From Bradyrhizobium arachidis (lineage in GTDB: Bacteria; Pseudomonadota; Alphaproteobacteria; Rhizobiales; Xanthobacteraceae), in assembly GCF_024758505.1 (NCBI RefSeq), contig NZ_CP077970.1, positions 496,001 through 560,000 on the forward strand: DNA of 64,000 bases. Reading direction: 5' to 3'. Made by a program: the position numbers and the translations under genes. Each line of letters opens with the position of its first letter. Position 1 is the stretch's first letter. Below, piece after piece: positions 17,076-28,599 of this stretch. The notes under the pieces are model-generated. The model searched no databases and was not told the origin of the DNA. It saw nothing but the letters and a program-made list of their open reading frames with translations.

Positions 17076-17124
17076 TTGACGCGCGGCGGCGGCCGGGCCA
17101 AGATAGTTGCACGTGAGACTATCT
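17076..17124 (+). promoter_or_regulatory. Promoter and 24-bp MarR-type operator
   Basis: Palindrome at 17101-17124: arms AGATAGT and ACTATCT around a centre that is itself CACGTG, with only the TG/AG dinucleotides breaking the symmetry. A -35-like TTGACG at 17076-17081 and an AAGATA segment at 17100-17105 (spacer 18) suggest a plus-strand promoter whose -10 overlaps the operator. Repression by the divergent MarR protein is the obvious reading. Confidence 0.6.
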
Positions 17125-17164
17125 AGCAGATCAGGTCTCCCCTGACCAGAGCCGAGGTTAGCGC

Positions 17165-18778
17165 ATGGCGCAGGCAAAAACCCAGTTCGGCTACCGCCGT
17201 CACCCCGATCAGGACCGCCCAGGCGCCAATCCGGCCGAGCATGCGGTCGTGGTGGTGGGGGCGGGGCCGGTCGGATTGTCGCTCGCGATCGACCTCGCGC
17301 AGCGCGGCCAGCGCGTCGTGCTGCTCGACGACGCCGACCGCATCGGCGAAGGCTCGCGCGCGATCTGCTTCTCAAAACGTTCGCTGGAATATTGGGACCG
17401 GCTCGGCGTCGGCGACCGCATGGTCGAGAAGGGCGTGGTGTGGAGCGTCGGCCGCATCTTTCACGGCGAGTCCCAGCTCTACCAGTTCAACCTGCTGCCT
17501 GAGGACGGCCACAAGCGGCCGGCCTTCATCAACCTCCAGCAATATTACGCCGAAGCCTATCTGGTCGATCGCATCACCGATTTGCCCGGCATCGATCTGC
17601 GCTGGCGCAACAAGGTGAGCGCGCTGGAACAACGCAACGACTCCGTCGTGCTGACGATCGATACGCCGGAAGGCGCTTATCGCCTGCACGCGCAATACGT
17701 CATTGCCTGCGACGGTGCGCGCTCCTCGCTGCGGCAGATGGTCGGCGCGGAATTCGCGGGCCAGGTGTTCGAGGACCAGTTTTTGATCGCCGACGTCAAG
17801 ATGACGGCGGAATTTCCCACCGAGCGCTGGTTCTGGTTCGATCCGCCCTTCCATGCCGGGCGTTCGGCGCTGCTGCACAAGCAGCCCGACGACGTCTGGC
17901 GCATCGACCTGCAGCTCAACCGTTATGCGGATCCCGCCGTCGAGAAGCAGCCGGAAAACGTGCGGCCGCGGATTGCGCGCATGCTCGGGCACGACAAGTT
18001 CGAGTTCGAGTGGATCTCGCTGTACAAATTCCAGTGCCGGCGGATGGATCGCTTCCTTCACGGCCGTGTGGTCTTTGCCGGAGACTCCGCGCATCAGGTG
18101 TCGCCGTTCGGCGCACGCGGCGCCAATTCCGGACTGGAGGACGCGGAGAATTTGTCCTGGAAGCTCGATCGCGTCTTGCGCGGCCAGTCGCCGGCGAGCC
18201 TGCTCGAGAGCTATCACGTCGAGCGCAGCATGGCGGCCGACGAGAACATCCGCGAATCCACCCGTTCGACCGATTTCATGGCGCCGAACTCGCATCAGGA
18301 GGCGCGGCTGCGCAAGGCGGTGCTATCGCTCGCCAAGGAAACCGAGTTCGGCAAGCGCATGGTCAATGGCGGCCGGCTTTCGGTGCCCTGCAGCTACGAC
18401 ACGCCGCTGTCCTCGGCCGATACAGATGCATGGGGCGGTGGCCCGCGGCCCGGCTGTTCCATGCTCGACGCGCCGGTCGCGCCACGCGGGGGCGAGACGG
18501 CCTATCTCACCGATACGTTCCGCCAGGGCGGAACGGATTTTACCCTGCTCGGGTTTGGCAATGGAGCGGCGATCGATGTGCCTGATGGCGTCAAGGAGAT
18601 CCGCATCGGCGGCGCGGACGGTTTTGGCGATGCGGCCGGCCCGATTGCGAAACGCTACGACGCCGCACCCGGCAGCGCCTATCTGCTGCGGCCCGACGGC
18701 TATGTGGCGGCGCGCTTTCGCCATCCCACGCGCGAGGCGATCGCGGCGGCGCTGTCGCGGGCGCAAGGTCTGAACTGA
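17165..18778 (+). CDS. FAD-dependent aromatic hydroxylase (PHBH/MhpA class), probable 3-hydroxyphenylacetate 6-hydroxylase
   Basis: 537 aa. Class A flavin monooxygenase signatures in order: the dinucleotide fold VVVGAGPVGLSLAIDLAQRG (about 27-46); the DG motif YVIACDGARSSLRQ (about 178-191); and the GD motif VVFAGDSAHQVSPFGARG (about 302-319). A thioredoxin-like C-terminal domain follows (about 410-537). Such enzymes use NAD(P)H and oxygen to hydroxylate an aromatic ring. It is followed by a DUF2783 gene, a MBL-fold gene, hmgA and fahA. The product is therefore probably homogentisate, as in the two-component MhaAB hydroxylase of Pseudomonas putida; that assignment is inference from context. 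Ribosome site GAGG seven bases upstream. Confidence 0.82.
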   Translation: MAQAKTQFGYRRHPDQDRPGANPAEHAVVVVGAGPVGLSLAIDLAQRGQRVVLLDDADRIGEGSRAICFSKRSLEYWDRLGVGDRMVEKGVVWSVGRIFHGESQLYQFNLLPEDGHKRPAFINLQQYYAEAYLVDRITDLPGIDLRWRNKVSALEQRNDSVVLTIDTPEGAYRLHAQYVIACDGARSSLRQMVGAEFAGQVFEDQFLIADVKMTAEFPTERWFWFDPPFHAGRSALLHKQPDDVWRIDLQLNRYADPAVEKQPENVRPRIARMLGHDKFEFEWISLYKFQCRRMDRFLHGRVVFAGDSAHQVSPFGARGANSGLEDAENLSWKLDRVLRGQSPASLLESYHVERSMAADENIRESTRSTDFMAPNSHQEARLRKAVLSLAKETEFGKRMVNGGRLSVPCSYDTPLSSADTDAWGGGPRPGCSMLDAPVAPRGGETAYLTDTFRQGGTDFTLLGFGNGAAIDVPDGVKEIRIGGADGFGDAAGPIAKRYDAAPGSAYLLRPDGYVAARFRHPTREAIAAALSRAQGLN

Positions 18779-18789
18779 AGGGTTTGCCG

Positions 18790-19014
18790 ATGGCTCTTTC
18801 CACCAGCTCGAACTTCGCGCGGCCCGATGACGCCTTTCGCGCCATCGTCGAGGCGCATCGCGGCCTCACGGAGGAGCAAAGTGCTGATTTCGACGCAGCG
18901 CTGGTCCTGATCCTCGCCAATCATATCGGCGACATCGACGTGCTGCGCGAGGCGATCGATCTCGCGCGCAGGCGCATGGTCGACGGCCAGCAGCAACAGC
19001 AGCAACAACAATAG
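18790..19014 (+). CDS. DUF2783 small protein, probable coupling partner of the hydroxylase
   Basis: 74 aa, helical and acidic. The core (SNFARPDDAFRAIVEAHRGL through ANHIGDIDVLREAIDLARR) matches the DUF2783 pattern as I remember it. It begins 11 bp after the hydroxylase stop, with AAGGG eight bases before the ATG. Its size and position resemble MhaB, the small partner that couples NADH oxidation to hydroxylation in the 3-hydroxyphenylacetate 6-hydroxylase system. This equivalence is inferred. The C-terminus is a run of eight glutamines encoded by alternating CAG/CAA. Confidence 0.72.
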   Translation: MALSTSSNFARPDDAFRAIVEAHRGLTEEQSADFDAALVLILANHIGDIDVLREAIDLARRRMVDGQQQQQQQQ

Positions 19015-19032
19015 CAAGACTCAAAGGAACTG

Positions 19033-19992
19033 ATGATGGCGAAGAACTTCGCGTCCACCGGCGATCTCTCGGAAAAGAAGATCACCTTCGCCGAGATCGG
19101 CACCGATCTCTATGCCTTCACCGCCGAGGGCGATCCCAACACGGCCGTGATCGTCGGCGACGACGGCTGCCTCGTGTTCGACGCGCAGGCGACGCCCGCG
19201 ATGGCGGGCAAGGTGATCGAGCGCGTCCGCACCGTGACCGACAAGCCGATCAAATATGTCGTGCTCTCGCACTATCACGCCGTGCGCGTGTTAGGGGCCT
19301 CCGCCTACAAGGCGCAGGGCATCGTCGCTTCGCAGGAGACCTATCGTCTCATCGAGGAGCGCGGCAAGCAGGATTGGGATTCCGAATATGGCCGCTTCCC
19401 GCGCCTGTTCCAGGACGCCCAGAGCATTCCCGGGCTGACCTGGCCGACGCTGACCTTTGAAGGCGAGATGTCGATCTATCTGGGCAAACGCGAGGTGCGT
19501 TTGATGCAGCTCGGGGCCGGCCACACCTCCGGCGACATCGTCGCCTGGGTGCCGGATGCGCAGGTGATGTTCTCCGGCGACCTCATCGAATATCACTCGG
19601 CCTGCTATTGCGGCGACGCGCATTTGCGCGAATGGCCGCTGACGCTGGACGAGATCCGCAACTTCAATCCCAAGGCGATCGCGCCGGGTCGCGGCGATGC
19701 GCTGAAGGGCCTGGCGACCGGCCGCGAGGCCATCGCGATGACGCGCGATTTCGTCACCTCCCTTTATGGCGCGGCAGAGATGTCCGTCGCCAAGGGCCGC
19801 ACGCTGAAGGAATCGATGGCGGCGACGCGCGAGGTGATGGATCCGAAATTCCATAGCTTTGCCATCTATGAGCACTGCCTGCCGTTCAACGTGTCGCGCG
19901 CCTTCGACGAAGCATCCGGAATCGACGATCCCGTGATCTGGACCGACAAGCGCGACCAGGAAATGTGGGCCGCTCTGCAAGGAGGAGGATAG
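19033..19992 (+). CDS. Metallo-beta-lactamase-fold protein with altered zinc motif
   Basis: 319 aa, MBL fold. The signature loop reads [11 protein letters not shown]. His80 and His82 of HxHxDH are kept, but the Asp and His that bind the second metal are Val84 and Arg85. The later ligands remain (GAGHTSGD with His164, and [10 protein letters not shown] with Asp183). It may bind one metal or act on a different substrate. It sits between the DUF2783 gene and hmgA, two bases before the latter's start, so it is part of the homogentisate operon. Its step is unknown; hydrolysis of a lactone or thioester side product is one possibility. Ribosome site AAAGGA. Confidence 0.78.
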   Translation: MMAKNFASTGDLSEKKITFAEIGTDLYAFTAEGDPNTAVIVGDDGCLVFDAQATPAMAGKVIERVRTVTDKPIKYVVLSHYHAVRVLGASAYKAQGIVASQETYRLIEERGKQDWDSEYGRFPRLFQDAQSIPGLTWPTLTFEGEMSIYLGKREVRLMQLGAGHTSGDIVAWVPDAQVMFSGDLIEYHSACYCGDAHLREWPLTLDEIRNFNPKAIAPGRGDALKGLATGREAIAMTRDFVTSLYGAAEMSVAKGRTLKESMAATREVMDPKFHSFAIYEHCLPFNVSRAFDEASGIDDPVIWTDKRDQEMWAALQGGG

Positions 19993-19994
19993 TC

Positions 19995-21341
19995 ATGAAC
20001 ATCAACACCTCGCCTGATCAGATCGTTCGCTCTACCGCTCAGGTGACGCCGGGCTACATGTCCGGCTTCGGCAACTCCTTTGAGACCGAGGCGCTGCCCG
20101 GAGCGCTGCCGATCGGGCGCAACTCGCCGCAGCGTTGCGCCTACGGGCTCTATGCCGAGCAATTGTCCGGCTCGCCCTTCACCGCGCCGCGCGGCACCAA
20201 TGAGCGTTCCTGGCTCTACCGCATCCGTCCCTCGGTGAAGCATTCGGGGCGCTTCACCAAGGTCGATGCCGGCCTCTGGCGCTCTGCGCCGTGCCATGAG
20301 AACGACCTGCCGATCGCGCAACTGCGCTGGGACCCGACGCCGATCCCGACGGAGCAGATTACATTCGTCCAGGGCGTGCAGACCATGACGACGGCGGGTG
20401 ACGTCAATACCCAGGCCGGCATGGCGGCGCATGTCTATCTCATCACCAAATCGATGGAGAACCAGCACTTTTACAATGCCGACGGCGAGCTGATGTTCGT
20501 GCTGCAGCAGGGCAACTTGCGCCTCGTCACCGAGTTCGGCCGCATCGACGCCGAGCCCGGTGAGATCGTGGTGATCCCGCGCGGCGTCAAATTCCGTGTC
20601 GAGCTCTTGAACGGCCCGGCGCGCGGCTATCTCTGCGAAAATTATGGCGGCGCCTTCACGCTGCCGGAGCGCGGGCCGATCGGCGCCAACTGCCTTGCCA
20701 ATGCGCGCGACTTCCTGACGCCGGTCGCCTCTTACGAGGACAAGGACACGCCGACCGAGCTGTTCGTGAAATGGGGCGGCTCGCTGTTCAAGACCACGTT
20801 GCCGCATTCGCCGATCGACGTCGTCGCCTGGCACGGCAACTATGCGCCCTACAAATACGATCTGCGCAGCTTCTCGCCGGTCGGCGCGATCGGCTTCGAT
20901 CATCCCGATCCCTCGATCTTCACCGTGCTGACCTCGCCGTCGGAAACGGCGGGCACCGCGAATATCGACTTCGTCATCTTCCCCGAGCGCTGGATGGTCG
21001 CCGACAACACCTTCCGGCCGCCCTGGTATCACATGAACATCATGAGCGAGTTCATGGGGCTCATTTACGGCGTCTACGACGCCAAGCCGCAAGGCTTTGT
21101 CCCCGGCGGTATGAGCCTGCACAATTGCATGCTGCCGCACGGCCCCGACCGCGACGCTTTCGACCACGCCAGCAATGGCGAATTGAAGCCGGTCAAGCTC
21201 ACGGGCACCATGGCCTTCATGTTCGAGACCCGCTACCCGCAGCGCGTCACTGCGCATGCCGCGAGTTCCGCGACGTTGCAGGATGACTATGCGGATTGCT
21301 GGAAGGGTCTCGAAAAACGGTTCGACCCGAACAAGCCGTGA
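19995..21341 (+). CDS. hmgA: Homogentisate 1,2-dioxygenase
   Basis: 448 aa, the expected length. This non-haem iron enzyme opens the homogentisate ring to maleylacetoacetate. Family hallmarks are plain: [20 protein letters not shown] near the N-terminus, and [19 protein letters not shown], which carries iron ligands (His and Glu), near residue 340. [10 protein letters not shown] follows, with its conserved His residues. Start at 19995, with GGAGGAGG upstream; it nearly abuts the MBL gene. This places the operon's central intermediate beyond doubt. The maleylacetoacetate isomerase gene (maiA) is not in the window. Confidence 0.96.
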   Translation: MNINTSPDQIVRSTAQVTPGYMSGFGNSFETEALPGALPIGRNSPQRCAYGLYAEQLSGSPFTAPRGTNERSWLYRIRPSVKHSGRFTKVDAGLWRSAPCHENDLPIAQLRWDPTPIPTEQITFVQGVQTMTTAGDVNTQAGMAAHVYLITKSMENQHFYNADGELMFVLQQGNLRLVTEFGRIDAEPGEIVVIPRGVKFRVELLNGPARGYLCENYGGAFTLPERGPIGANCLANARDFLTPVASYEDKDTPTELFVKWGGSLFKTTLPHSPIDVVAWHGNYAPYKYDLRSFSPVGAIGFDHPDPSIFTVLTSPSETAGTANIDFVIFPERWMVADNTFRPPWYHMNIMSEFMGLIYGVYDAKPQGFVPGGMSLHNCMLPHGPDRDAFDHASNGELKPVKLTGTMAFMFETRYPQRVTAHAASSATLQDDYADCWKGLEKRFDPNKP

Positions 21342-21351
21342 CGCTCTCTTA

Positions 21352-21505
21352 CCCTCCCCTGGAGGGGGAGGGTCGCTCGCGCAAGCGAGCGGGGTGGGGT
21401 GATCTCTCAACACGGGCAGCGTTCGATGTGGAGAGACCTTCACCCCACCCCGTCTCATATTTCGCTGCGCTCAATATGAGCCGACCCTCCCCCTCCAGGG
21501 GAGGG
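21352..21505. repeat. Interspersed inverted repeat between hmgA and fahA
   Basis: Arms CCCTCCCCTGGAGGGGGAGG (from 21352) and its complement ending at 21505, each followed inward by GTCG/CGAC. The inner part holds further inverted pieces (GGGGTGGGG and CCCCACCCC). It separates hmgA from fahA, so it may form a processing or attenuating structure in the operon transcript. Confidence 0.8.
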
Positions 21506-21546
21506 TGAAGATGCCGGCACCACTTGCGGCTACATCCGAGAAACCA

Positions 21547-22818
21547 ATGCCCCATCCCAACGACTCATCCCTCCGCTCCTTCATCGACGTCGATCCCGCC
21601 TCCGACTTCCCGATCCAGAACCTGCCCTATGGCGTGTTCTCGACCGCGGCCAATCCGACACAGCGGGTCGGCGTCGCGATCGGCAATTATGTGCTCGATC
21701 TCTGGGAGCTCGAGCAGGATTCCCGGCTCGATGTCGGGCCACTCGGCGTGTTCTCCGCGCCGTCGCTTAATCCGTTCATGGCGCTCGGGCCAAAGGTCTG
21801 GGCAAAGACGCGGGCGCGGATCAGCGAGCTCTTGCGATCAGATCATCCGGAGCTGCGCGACAACAAGGAATTGCGCGACCGCGCGCTGGTGCCGATGACT
21901 GAGGTGACGCTGCATATGCCGGTGCAGGTCTCCGGCTATACCGACTTCTATTCGTCCAAAGAGCACGCCACCAATGTCGGCGTGATGTTCCGCGGCAAGG
22001 ACAACGCGCTGCAGCCGAACTGGCTCTATATGCCGATCGGCTATAACGGCCGCGCCTCCACGGTCGTGGTGTCGGGCACCAAAGTGAAACGCCCGCGCGG
22101 ACAGTTGAAGCCGCCGACGGCTGACGTGCCGAGCTTTGCGCCCTGCAGGCGGCTCGATTTCGAACTGGAGATGGGCGTTGTGGTTGGCCAAGCCGCGCCG
22201 ATGGGCGGGATGCTGACCGAGCAACAGGCCGAGGAGATGATTTTTGGCTTCGTGCTGCTCAACGACTGGAGCGCGCGCGACATCCAGCAATGGGAATATG
22301 TGCCGCTGGGGCCGTTCCTCGCAAAGGCGTTTGCGACCTCGATCAGCCCGTGGATCGTCACCCGCGAAGCGCTGGAGCCGTTCCGCCTGCAGGGGCCCGA
22401 ACAGAGCCCGGCGCCGCTCGATTATCTCAAGCAGGACAAGCCGCAGAATTACAGCGTCGAGCTCGACGTCGCCTTGCGCGCCGCCGGCGCGAATGCGCCT
22501 GCAAGCATCAGCCGCACCAATTTCAAGTACATGTACTGGTCCTCGGTGCAGCAATTGATGCACCACGCCTCCGGCGGCTGCGCGATGAATGTCGGCGATC
22601 TCCTCGGCAGCGGCACCATCTCCGGTCCCGAGAAGGATCAACGCGGCAGCCTCTTGGAGATAAGCTGGAACGGCACCGAGCCCGTCGAATTGCCCGGCGG
22701 CACGAAACGCTCGTTCCTGGAGGACGGCGATTCGCTCGTCATGCGCGGCTGGTGCCAGGGCGACGGCTATCGCGTCGGTTTTGGCGAGGTCGAGGGAACG
22801 ATTTTGCCGGCGGAATAG
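21547..22818 (+). CDS. fahA: Fumarylacetoacetase
   Basis: 423 aa. The last enzyme of tyrosine/homogentisate catabolism, cleaving fumarylacetoacetate to fumarate and acetoacetate in the cytoplasm. Family signatures include VSGYTDFYSSKEHATNVGVMF, FELEMGVVVG (metal-binding acidic residues) and VLLNDWSARDIQQWEYVPLGPF with its catalytic and metal residues. I set the start at 21547 (MPHPNDSS), after the inverted repeat. An in-frame ATG at 21505/21511 would draw part of the protein from the repeat. It ends the homogentisate operon. Confidence 0.95.
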   Translation: MPHPNDSSLRSFIDVDPASDFPIQNLPYGVFSTAANPTQRVGVAIGNYVLDLWELEQDSRLDVGPLGVFSAPSLNPFMALGPKVWAKTRARISELLRSDHPELRDNKELRDRALVPMTEVTLHMPVQVSGYTDFYSSKEHATNVGVMFRGKDNALQPNWLYMPIGYNGRASTVVVSGTKVKRPRGQLKPPTADVPSFAPCRRLDFELEMGVVVGQAAPMGGMLTEQQAEEMIFGFVLLNDWSARDIQQWEYVPLGPFLAKAFATSISPWIVTREALEPFRLQGPEQSPAPLDYLKQDKPQNYSVELDVALRAAGANAPASISRTNFKYMYWSSVQQLMHHASGGCAMNVGDLLGSGTISGPEKDQRGSLLEISWNGTEPVELPGGTKRSFLEDGDSLVMRGWCQGDGYRVGFGEVEGTILPAE

Positions 22819-22857
22819 GGGACTGGAGGAGTGACGCAACGCTCCGTCCACATTCTC

Positions 22858-22937
22858 CGTCATTGCGAGCGCAGCGAAGCAATCCAGAATCTTTCCGCGG
22901 AGACAGTCTGGATTGCTTCGCTGCGCTCGCAATGACG
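22858..22937. repeat. Interspersed inverted repeat
   Basis: Nearly perfect arms of about 30 bp: CGTCATTGCGAGCGCAGCG through AATCCAGA on the left, and the exact inverted copy ending CTCGCAATGACG on the right, around a short spacer. It lies after fahA and before the convergent DUF1272 gene and could end both transcripts. Confidence 0.85.
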
Positions 22938-22950
22938 ATGTGGAGGCAGC

Positions 22951-23262
22951 TTACCGCATCTCCGGCGGTACCTCGCGGACCCTCGCGCAATGCGTCGCGA
23001 CGTCCTCGACGCTGTACTTCAAATGCACCCGCTTGTCCGAGGGCACGTGCTTCGTCACGCACACGCCGGGCCGCCACTCCCGCGTGGGCCGAATCGGGCG
23101 CGGGGCGAAGCCGCCGCCGCAGTTCGGGCAGACGTTGGAGAGTTTTGTCTCGACGCAGTCCGCACAGAACGTGCATTCATAGGAGCAGATCCGCGCATTC
23201 GTTGCGTTCGGCGGCAGGTCGCAATCGCAATATTCGCAGTTCGGCCGCAGTTGCAGCGCCAT
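22951..23262 (-). CDS. DUF1272 zinc-ribbon-like protein
   Basis: 103 aa. Rich in Cys pairs laid out as two knuckles: CEYCDCDLPP and then CSYECTFCADC and CPNCGGGF, so it almost certainly binds zinc. The N-terminal half matches the DUF1272 family pattern (MALQLRPNCEYC). The basic C-terminal part is longer than the family core. Start at 23262, with GAGGTG six bases upstream; an in-frame ATG at 23349 is not supported. Function unknown. It is a lone gene convergent with fahA. Confidence 0.85.
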   Translation of the reverse strand: MALQLRPNCEYCDCDLPPNATNARICSYECTFCADCVETKLSNVCPNCGGGFAPRPIRPTREWRPGVCVTKHVPSDKRVHLKYSVEDVATHCARVREVPPEMR

Positions 23263-23383
23263 GTCGAACACCTCGCTTCGGGAACCCATCATCGCAGATC
23301 GCGCCTTTGGCGCGAACGGCATATTTCCCTCGATTTCAGCCAGGCCCAAGCTGCGCTTGTCCGGAACGACAGCGGTGGTTGGG

Positions 23384-24496
23384 TTACTTCCCTGCCTTCC
23401 ACGCTTTCGTCACCGCACCGATCTCCGCCGCCTCCGGCTCGCGGATCGCCGACACCGTCCGTGAGAAGCGCGGCGCGGGAGCGGGCTGCTTGACGCCGTG
23501 GCGCTCAACGAAAACCTTGCGCGCGACCATATGCGGATGCTCCGTCGCTTCCGACATCGTCAGCACCGGTGCGAAGCAGATGTCGGTGCCTTCCATGATC
23601 TTGCACCAGTCCTCGCGCGTCTTGCTCTTGAAGACGGCCTTCAGCTTCTCCTTCAATGCGGGCCAGGCCTTGCGATCCATTTGCGCGTCGAAATCGGCAT
23701 CCGAGAGGCCGGCATGCTGACGCAACAGCGCATAAAACTGCGGCTCGATCGAGCCGATCGAGATGAAGTGGCCGCAGGCGCATTCGTAGACGCCGTAGAA
23801 ATGCGCGCCGCCGTCGAGGAAATTCTGGTCGCGGCCTTCGGCCCAGCGACCCATCGCGGTCATGTCGAAGAAGAACGACATCAGCGACGCCGCGCCGTCG
23901 CACATCGCGGTGTCGACGACCTGGCCCTTGCCGGATTTTTGCGCTTCCAAAAGTGCGGCAAGCACTCCGACGACGAGATAGAGCGCGCCGCCGCCGAAAT
24001 CGCCGACCAGGTTGAGCGGCGGCACCGGCGCATCCTTCGTGCCGATCGCGGCCAGCGCGCCGGTGATGGAGATGTAGTTGATGTCATGGCCGGCGGCATT
24101 CGCGAGCGGGCCTTCCTGGCCCCAGCCGGTCATCCGGCCGTAGACCAGCTTTGGGTTGCGTGCGAGCACGACGTCAGGCCCGAGCCCGAGCCGCTCCATC
24201 ACGCCCGGACGAAAACCTTCGATCAGCGCGTCCGCATTGGCGAGCAAATCGAGTACGTCAGCGATCGCCGCCTTGTCCTTCAGGTCGAGCTCGACCACCT
24301 TGCGGCCGCGGCCCGCAACCGACTTCATGCTCTTCTTCGCGCCGACGCGATCGAGCGTGACGACCTCGGCGCCCATGTCGGCGAGCAGCATGCAGGCGAA
24401 CGGGCCCGGACCAATGCCGGCGAACTCGACGATGCGAAAACCTGAGAGCGGGCCGGAGGCGCGAACGGAGGATCCTTGAGCTGGTTTATCGAGCAC
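23384..24496 (-). CDS. CaiB/BaiF family (class III) CoA-transferase or alpha-methylacyl-CoA racemase
   Basis: 370 aa. Class III fold: N-terminal [29 protein letters not shown], where the [16 protein letters not shown] pattern is the CoA-binding start, and the mid-region [17 protein letters not shown] with the catalytic Asp of HDINY. The overall pattern is nearer to alpha-methylacyl-CoA racemase than to formyl-CoA transferase. The start is a GTG at 24496 with GAGGA upstream; the in-frame ATG at 24601 lies beyond a palindrome and a terminator. It follows coxM but is separated from it by a strong terminator, so it has its own promoter. Confidence 0.85.
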   Translation of the reverse strand: MLDKPAQGSSVRASGPLSGFRIVEFAGIGPGPFACMLLADMGAEVVTLDRVGAKKSMKSVAGRGRKVVELDLKDKAAIADVLDLLANADALIEGFRPGVMERLGLGPDVVLARNPKLVYGRMTGWGQEGPLANAAGHDINYISITGALAAIGTKDAPVPPLNLVGDFGGGALYLVVGVLAALLEAQKSGKGQVVDTAMCDGAASLMSFFFDMTAMGRWAEGRDQNFLDGGAHFYGVYECACGHFISIGSIEPQFYALLRQHAGLSDADFDAQMDRKAWPALKEKLKAVFKSKTREDWCKIMEGTDICFAPVLTMSEATEHPHMVARKVFVERHGVKQPAPAPRFSRTVSAIREPEAAEIGAVTKAWKAGK

Positions 24497-24514
24497 GGTT
24501 CTTGTTTCCTCGCG

Positions 24515-24534
24515 AGTTAATTGCTCGATTAACT
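24515..24534. promoter_or_regulatory. Perfect palindrome upstream of the CoA-transferase gene
   Basis: AGTTAAT and ATTAACT (7-bp arms) around a 6-nt centre. It sits 19 bp before the GTG start, overlapping where the leader or promoter must be. The AT-rich, TetR/GntR-like symmetry suggests an operator. No regulator gene is adjacent. Confidence 0.45.
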
Positions 24535-24583
24535 TTTCCCGCCTTGATCCCCGAGAGGCAAGCGCTTTCGTGCCGCACACGAC

Positions 24584-24614
24584 AAAAAAAGCGGCGCGCA
24601 TTTCTGCGCGCCGC
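24584..24614 (-). terminator. Rho-independent terminator of the coxSLM operon
   Basis: Read on the minus strand: a 10-bp GC stem (GCGGCGCGCA / TGCGCGCCGC) with a 4-nt loop, followed by seven U. It lies 24 bp past the coxM stop and separates coxM from the CoA-transferase gene. Confidence 0.9.
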
Positions 24615-24637
24615 GGAAAATTTGTGTTGAGGCGCTA

Positions 24638-25438
24638 TTAGCCCGCAGCAGTGACCGCGCGCGCCGCCATCACCTTGATGAGATTGGCGCGGTAGTCGGA
24701 CGAGCCGTGGATGTCGGACAGCAGGCCGCTCGCGGGAATCGAGACGCCGTCGACCGCCGATGCCGACCAGTTCGCCTTCAAGGCGTTTTCGAGCGCCGCA
24801 ACCCGCATCACGCCGCTCTGCGACGCGCCGGTCACCGCGACGCGGACGTCACCCGCCTTGGTCTTGGCGACGAACACGCCGGTCAGCGCGAAGCGCGAGG
24901 CCGGATGCGGGAACTTTGCGTAGCCCGCCTTCGCCGGAACCGGGAACGAGACCGCGGTGATGATCTCGCCGTCCTCGAGCGCCGTCGTGAACAGGCCCTT
25001 GAAGTAGTCGTCCGCGGCAATCGTGCGCTTGTTGGTTTTGAGCGTCGCGCCCAGCGCCAGCACCGCTGCCGGATAATCCGCGGCCGGATCGTTGTTGGCG
25101 AGCGAGCCGCCGATCGTGCCGCGATAGCGAACGGCGGGATCGCCGATCAGCGAGGCCAGATAAGCGAGCGCAGGGATCGCCTGCTTCGCGGCATCGCTGG
25201 TCGCGACGTCATAGTGCGGCGTGGCGGCCTTGACGGTCAGTGTGTCGCCGGCGGCCTCAATGCCGATCAACTCCTTGATCTTGGCAAGGTCGATCACGTC
25301 GGAGGGGCTGGCGAGCCGCTGCTTCATGACCGGCAGCAGCGTCTGGCCGCCGGACAGATACTTTGCCTCGCTGCCCTTGGCGAAGAGGGAGGCGGCCTCG
25401 TCCACCGAGGAGGCACGATGATAAGTGGTCTGGTACAT
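24638..25438 (-). CDS. Molybdenum hydroxylase FAD-binding medium subunit (CoxM-like)
   Basis: 266 aa. FAD-binding motifs: YLSGGQTLLPVMKQRL (about 28-43) and the second diphosphate-binding loop RYRGTIGGSLANNDPAADYP (about 103-122). A C-terminal CO-dehydrogenase flavoprotein domain follows. It carries electrons from the Fe-S subunit to the quinone or other acceptor. Third gene of coxS-coxL-coxM; ribosome site GGAG seven bases upstream. An inverted repeat of about 100 bp separates it from coxL. Confidence 0.9.
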   Translation of the reverse strand: MYQTTYHRASSVDEAASLFAKGSEAKYLSGGQTLLPVMKQRLASPSDVIDLAKIKELIGIEAAGDTLTVKAATPHYDVATSDAAKQAIPALAYLASLIGDPAVRYRGTIGGSLANNDPAADYPAAVLALGATLKTNKRTIAADDYFKGLFTTALEDGEIITAVSFPVPAKAGYAKFPHPASRFALTGVFVAKTKAGDVRVAVTGASQSGVMRVAALENALKANWSASAVDGVSIPASGLLSDIHGSSDYRANLIKVMAARAVTAAG

Positions 25439-25464
25439 CTTGTTGCTCCTGAAATCTTTTCTCT

Positions 25465-25564
25465 GTCATTCCGGGCTGCGCCGCAGGCGCAGACCCGGAA
25501 TCTCGAGGTTGAATTCGTAGCTCCAGATTCCGGGTTCGACGCTTCGCGTCGCCCCGGAATGACG
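25465..25564. repeat. Interspersed inverted repeat between coxL and coxM
   Basis: Arms GTCATTCCGGG..CCCGGAATCT on the left and AGATTCCGGG..CCCCGGAATGAC on the right, each with an internal hairpin. Same architecture as the other repeats here but a different sequence class. It is inside an operon, so it will appear in the mRNA. Confidence 0.8.
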
Positions 25565-25576
25565 ATGGTTGGGCTC

Positions 25577-27919
<2,343 letters not shown>

Positions 27920-28001
27920 GTCCTGTCCTCCCGACCGGAATTTGTTTGACCGCGCTTTCCATCGAAAGCAGCAGTGGTTGTTCGATTAGGCGTGCAGCGG
28001 C

Positions 28002-28487
<486 letters not shown>

Positions 28488-28599
28488 GTGAATACCCTCC
28501 CGAATGTTTGTAGTTATTCCAATTAGAAACAGCGCAACGGAACTTTGCAACTGGGATTTTGCGCGCCATGGCGCCGCAAAGGGCGTCACGGAAAAGTCA

